NCBI RefSeq assembly: GCF_003574035.1
Contig: NZ_QWKY01000023.1
Coordinates: 1-45,454, forward strand
DNA length: 45,454 bases
DNA from: Meiothermus hypogaeus
GTDB lineage: Bacteria; Deinococcota; Deinococci; Deinococcales; Thermaceae
Direction of reading: 5' to 3'
In this document: positions 41,271 through 45,454 of the stretch, piece by piece
How the letters are laid out: each line of letters starts with the position of its first letter
How positions within the stretch are numbered: the stretch's first letter is position 1
Program-made: the position numbers and the translations under genes
The notes under the pieces: generated by a model
What the model was told of the DNA's origin: nothing
Database searches by the model: none
The model's input: the letters and a program-made list of their open reading frames with translations, nothing else

Positions 41271-42025
41271 AGCTCCCTCCGAAAGCGGTAAAGTTCCGCA
41301 GGCCGACCCAGGCCGCGCTCGAGCTCGCCGGTGGGCTCGAGCATCCCCGAGGCCAGCATCTTGCGGCGGAAGGAGTCTTTGTTGAGCCTTTTTTGCAGGA
41401 TGGTTTCGTGTACGGTCTGCAGTTGGCGTAACGTAAAGCGCTCTGGCAGCAGCTCAAAGCCGATGGGGGTGTAGCCGAGTTTGCCCCGGATGCGCTGGAT
41501 GGCTACCCCAAGAATCTCGGCATGATCGAAGGCCAGCGAGTACTTTTTGAACTTGCTATCGAAGATCTCCACCGCGCTTTCCCCCTCCGGGATGCGCAGC
41601 CTGAAGAGGGCCTTCTCCTCGCCCATCTCGCGGATGTGGCTGGCTTCCACCAGGGCGTAATAGGCCACGCTGATTACCCGCGTGCGGGGGTCGCGTTCAG
41701 GGTGACCAAAAGTGTAGAGCTGCTCGAGGTAGATGGGGTGGCGCAGGGGACCCTCCCGCTCCATGCCCGCTACCCCCTCGAGGCCGGCTTTTTGTCGTAG
41801 CACCCGCGCAGCGGCTTCGTCGAGCGACTCCTGCATTTGCACGAACCCGCCCGGCAGGCTCCAGTAGTTAAGGAAAGGATGCTCTTTGCGCTTGATCAGC
41901 AGGGCCTCCAGATGCCCGTCGCGCAGGGTCAGAATAACCACATCTACCGTAACGGAAGGCCGGTCAAATGCGCTGGCATTGTAGGAGTCCAGGTAGCGCT
42001 GTTCTTCGTGGCTGCGTTGATGCAC
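41267..42025 (-). CDS. nrtR: NrtR-type Nudix-related transcriptional regulator of NAD metabolism
   Basis: This 252-residue repressor has a Nudix domain (about 20-150) that senses ADP-ribose or related signals, followed by a winged helix-turn-helix (about 160-230). The N-terminal FDRPSVTVDVVILTLRDGHL is typical of NrtR. The Nudix box reads GGFVQMQESLDEAAARVLRQ then KAGL: the catalytic Glu pair is replaced by Gln-Lys, so it should bind but not cleave. The start is GTG at 42025 with GGAGG five bases upstream; a TTG at 42058 lies before that ribosome site. It heads the operon with nadM and nadV, and palindromes in its promoter are likely its own operators. Confidence 0.9.
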   Translation of the reverse strand: MHQRSHEEQRYLDSYNASAFDRPSVTVDVVILTLRDGHLEALLIKRKEHPFLNYWSLPGGFVQMQESLDEAAARVLRQKAGLEGVAGMEREGPLRHPIYLEQLYTFGHPERDPRTRVISVAYYALVEASHIREMGEEKALFRLRIPEGESAVEIFDSKFKKYSLAFDHAEILGVAIQRIRGKLGYTPIGFELLPERFTLRQLQTVHETILQKRLNKDSFRRKMLASGMLEPTGELERGLGRPAELYRFRREL

Positions 42026-42049
42026 CGGGCCCTCCAGGATAGAAAAACT

Positions 42050-42089
42050 TATATGCAATAAGCATATATCTAGTATCTAGATAAGTCAA
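42050..42089 (-). promoter_or_regulatory. nrtR promoter with two palindromic operator candidates
   Basis: On the - strand TTGACT (42089-42084), a 17-base spacer and TATGCT (42066-42061) form a strong promoter. The spacer contains the perfect palindrome TATCTAGATA (42074-42083). Overlapping the -10 and start site, 42050-42068 reads TATATGCAATAAGCATATA, with perfect 7-bp arms. Either could be the NrtR operator controlling nadM and nadV. Confidence 0.65.
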
Positions 42090-42238
42090 GTCGTTCCGGC
42101 CTAGCGCTTTGTTGCGCCAGTATTCTTGCAAAATGTACACAAAATAAATGACGTTTAGCCAGTTTTTGCCTAAGGGTCTTGATGAAGTTTATCAATTTGT
42201 GCTAACGTGTCTCTTCAAGCGGTTGCTGGCGATACGCT

Positions 42239-42274
42239 TTGAGGTTGAAAAAGTTAGATATATAAAGCATCTAA
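42239..42274 (+). promoter_or_regulatory. glnN promoter with palindrome over the -10
   Basis: TTGAGG (42239-42244) and TATAAA (42261-42266) are 16 bases apart. TTAGAT (42254-42259) and ATCTAA (42269-42274) form a perfect inverted repeat enclosing the -10 box, a likely repressor site. The predicted leader to the ATG at 42313 is about 40 bases and contains AGGAGG. No classical GlnR/TnrA box was seen in 42090-42312. Confidence 0.5.
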
Positions 42275-42312
42275 ATGTCAACCAGCGACCTGGCACCGCC
42301 CCAGGAGGCCCC

Positions 42313-44463
<2,151 letters not shown>

Positions 44464-44482
44464 GAACCTGCCTCTGCCTCCG

Positions 44483-44511
44483 ACACCTCCCTTTACGGGG
44501 GGTGTTTTTTT
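44483..44511 (+). terminator. Intrinsic terminator of glnN
   Basis: ACACCTCCC (44483-44491) pairs with GGGGGGTGT (one G-T pair) across TTTAC, followed by a run of seven T residues to 44511. It begins 20 bases after the glnN stop. Confidence 0.88.
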
Positions 44512-44860
44512 ACTCCAGGGCCAGCTTCACGAACATCGAGCCATCCGGGTTAGAGCGCTCTTTACATAGAATGAGCCTCCCGAGAATCAAGAATCCTCTA
44601 TCCCAGACAGAACAGTTGCCGCCCGGAAACTCGAAACCCAAGCACTCGTGGGCGCGTAACAATCGTCTGGGCGCAGACGCATTCTCGTTTTCGTGGGCGG
44701 CCACGTCTTTTAGGAGCGCGATAAACCTGTCTGCCGACCTCCGCGGAGTTATCTGGTCAACCCTGTAGCTGTTTTATTGAGGGCCTGGCGCTGTCTGAAA
44801 CAGCCCGATAGTCGGCAATCGGTAGGTAACTTTGTGCGCGGTGGGCTTCAGTACGTCGAC
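44512..44860. other. Gene-poor stretch with a possible minus-strand coding remnant
   Basis: No full gene is recognised between the glnN terminator and the transposase. On the - strand a frame ending at 44510-44512 is open back to a stop at 44774-44776 and reads plausibly in its last part (HECLGFEFPGGNCSVWDRGF, then LILGRLILCKERSNPDGSMF). It has no convincing start and may be the tail of a gene disrupted near the insertion sequence. The opposite strand is also open here, so evidence for coding is weak. The insertion sequence end probably lies in 44770-44860, but I could not define its inverted repeat. Confidence 0.25.
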
Positions 44861-45454
44861 TCATCTAAAGAATTCGGTTGAGTAACGAAGTGGTGTGATG
44901 ATGGGTAAAAACCAACATTTTGGAGAGGATTGGTTTGAAAGCCGTTGCCAAGCAGAGAGGGAATGTTGTATTGGACGGTGACGAGTACGGTAAAGGGCAA
45001 TCTGCAGCCAGTCCTTAGCTCTAGGAATAGACCGGATGTTTCTCCGTTTTTGCCGTCGCCACAGCCTGCCATTCCCCACTTCGGCGGTGTTGTTGGTTTT
45101 GGGGAGCCGGGGTTCAAGCCAGTAACTTTTGACCTGATTCCAAGCCCGCATGAGGGGTTCCAGACAGCCCTTCCAGCGGGGTAGCAGCACTTGCCAGAAA
45201 TAGGCTTCCGCCTCCCCCAAGGTCTTCATCTCCAACAGCACTTGCAGTTCCAGCTGCAGCCGATTCCTTTGATCTTTGGTGGTCTTGCCCAGGATATCCC
45301 TGCTCAGGTGGAACCAGCACCTGACCTGTTGCACTTTAGACCCCAGCCAGTTCAAAGCCTCTGTGATCTCGGGCGCCCCATCGGAAACCACATAATCAAG
45401 CGACCCATCGCTGAGCAAATCCCGTACCCGTTCAAACCCCCGCTCCTCGGCCAG
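44861..45454 (-). CDS. Insertion-sequence transposase (DDE type), C-terminal part
   Basis: The last 197 codons of a transposase run in from the right edge; the frame is open to base 45454. An Asp in YVVSDGAPEITEALNWLG begins a catalytic-core-like stretch, followed by QQVRCWFHLSRDILGK; a Glu lies in KTNNTAEVGNGRLWRR, and basic segments follow (RRQKRRNIRSIPRAKDWLQI). This spacing suits DDE transposases with an RNase-H-like core, with some resemblance to mutator/IS256-type proteins (SDG, QRCWxH), but the family is uncertain. The N-terminal part and the far inverted repeat lie outside the window, so completeness cannot be judged. It is not obviously the source of the MITE ends. Confidence 0.75.
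   Translation of the reverse strand: MAEERGFERVRDLLSDGSLDYVVSDGAPEITEALNWLGSKVQQVRCWFHLSRDILGKTTKDQRNRLQLELQVLLEMKTLGEAEAYFWQVLLPRWKGCLEPLMRAWNQVKSYWLEPRLPKTNNTAEVGNGRLWRRQKRRNIRSIPRAKDWLQIALYRTRHRPIQHSLSAWQRLSNQSSPKCWFLPIITPLRYSTEFFR

Noticed and set aside
42148-42312. N-terminal extension of glnN by 55 residues
   Set aside because: It contains the promoter and palindrome, and AGGAGG precedes the ATG at 42313.

Overview
The window looks like chromosome of a Meiothermus-type member of the Deinococcota (Thermales). This is inferred from GC-rich coding sequence; TmrA/TmrB-like heterodimeric ABC exporter genes; a type III glutamine synthetase; a NadV/NadM-Nudix/NrtR salvage operon; several leaderless-type promoters (TANNNT six to nine bases before a start codon); and a strikingly high density of the hexamer CTCGAG. 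No rRNA, tRNA or CRISPR array was seen.

Layout. 1-505: end of a P1-family peptidase. 506-11365: about 10 kb of uptake genes, all on the + strand: M20 peptidase, family-5 solute-binding protein, two Dpp-type permeases, SDR oxidoreductase, MalF/MalG-type permeases and two paralogous family-1 binding proteins. No transporter ATPase is present. This segment is bracketed by two inverted copies of a non-coding, multi-hairpin MITE-like element (506-739 and 11094-11365). Each copy has 10-bp terminal inverted repeats (TACCRGATTC) and its own 3-bp target duplication (TGA or TTA). 11.4-16.7 kb: a polysaccharide deacetylase/phosphodiester glycosidase fusion, arsC, lysA, a class-I amidotransferase-like hydrolase and a SIS-domain protein. 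16.9-19.6 kb: a 900-residue coiled-coil protein. 19.6-25.7 kb (- strand): the exporter pair, a DUF2229-like protein, a small unknown protein and an M20 peptidase. 25.9-32.3 kb: regulation and efflux, with a NarL-type regulator, a TetR gene followed by three overlapping SMR efflux genes, phosphofructokinase, and a second NarL-type regulator with its histidine kinase. That kinase carries five identical 81-bp repeats in frame. 32.3-37.6 kb: MgtC/DUF4010 membrane protein, cis-prenyltransferase, two secreted unknowns and a trypsin-like protease with a duplicated C-terminal domain. 37.7-42.1 kb: deoB and the convergent nrtR-nadM-nadV operon. 42.3-44.5 kb: glnN with a terminator. 44.9 kb to the end: part of an insertion-sequence transposase.

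How the genes work together. The 0.9-11 kb block looks like scavenging of peptides and sugars, powered by ATPases encoded elsewhere. nrtR-nadM-nadV is a complete nicotinamide-to-NAD route with its own sensor-repressor, and convergent deoB handles pentose phosphates from nucleosides. TetR plus three SMR genes form a self-repressed efflux operon. The kinase/regulator pair at 29.7-32.3 kb is a two-component system whose linker length is set by a tandem repeat.

The most unusual items are the MITE-like element, one copy of which has an inverted hairpin loop; the perfect 81-bp tandem array in the kinase; the triple SMR operon with a perfect palindrome inside its promoter; the coiled-coil/roadblock-like protein; and the deacetylase-glycosidase fusion. 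All function calls come from reading motifs, with no database search.
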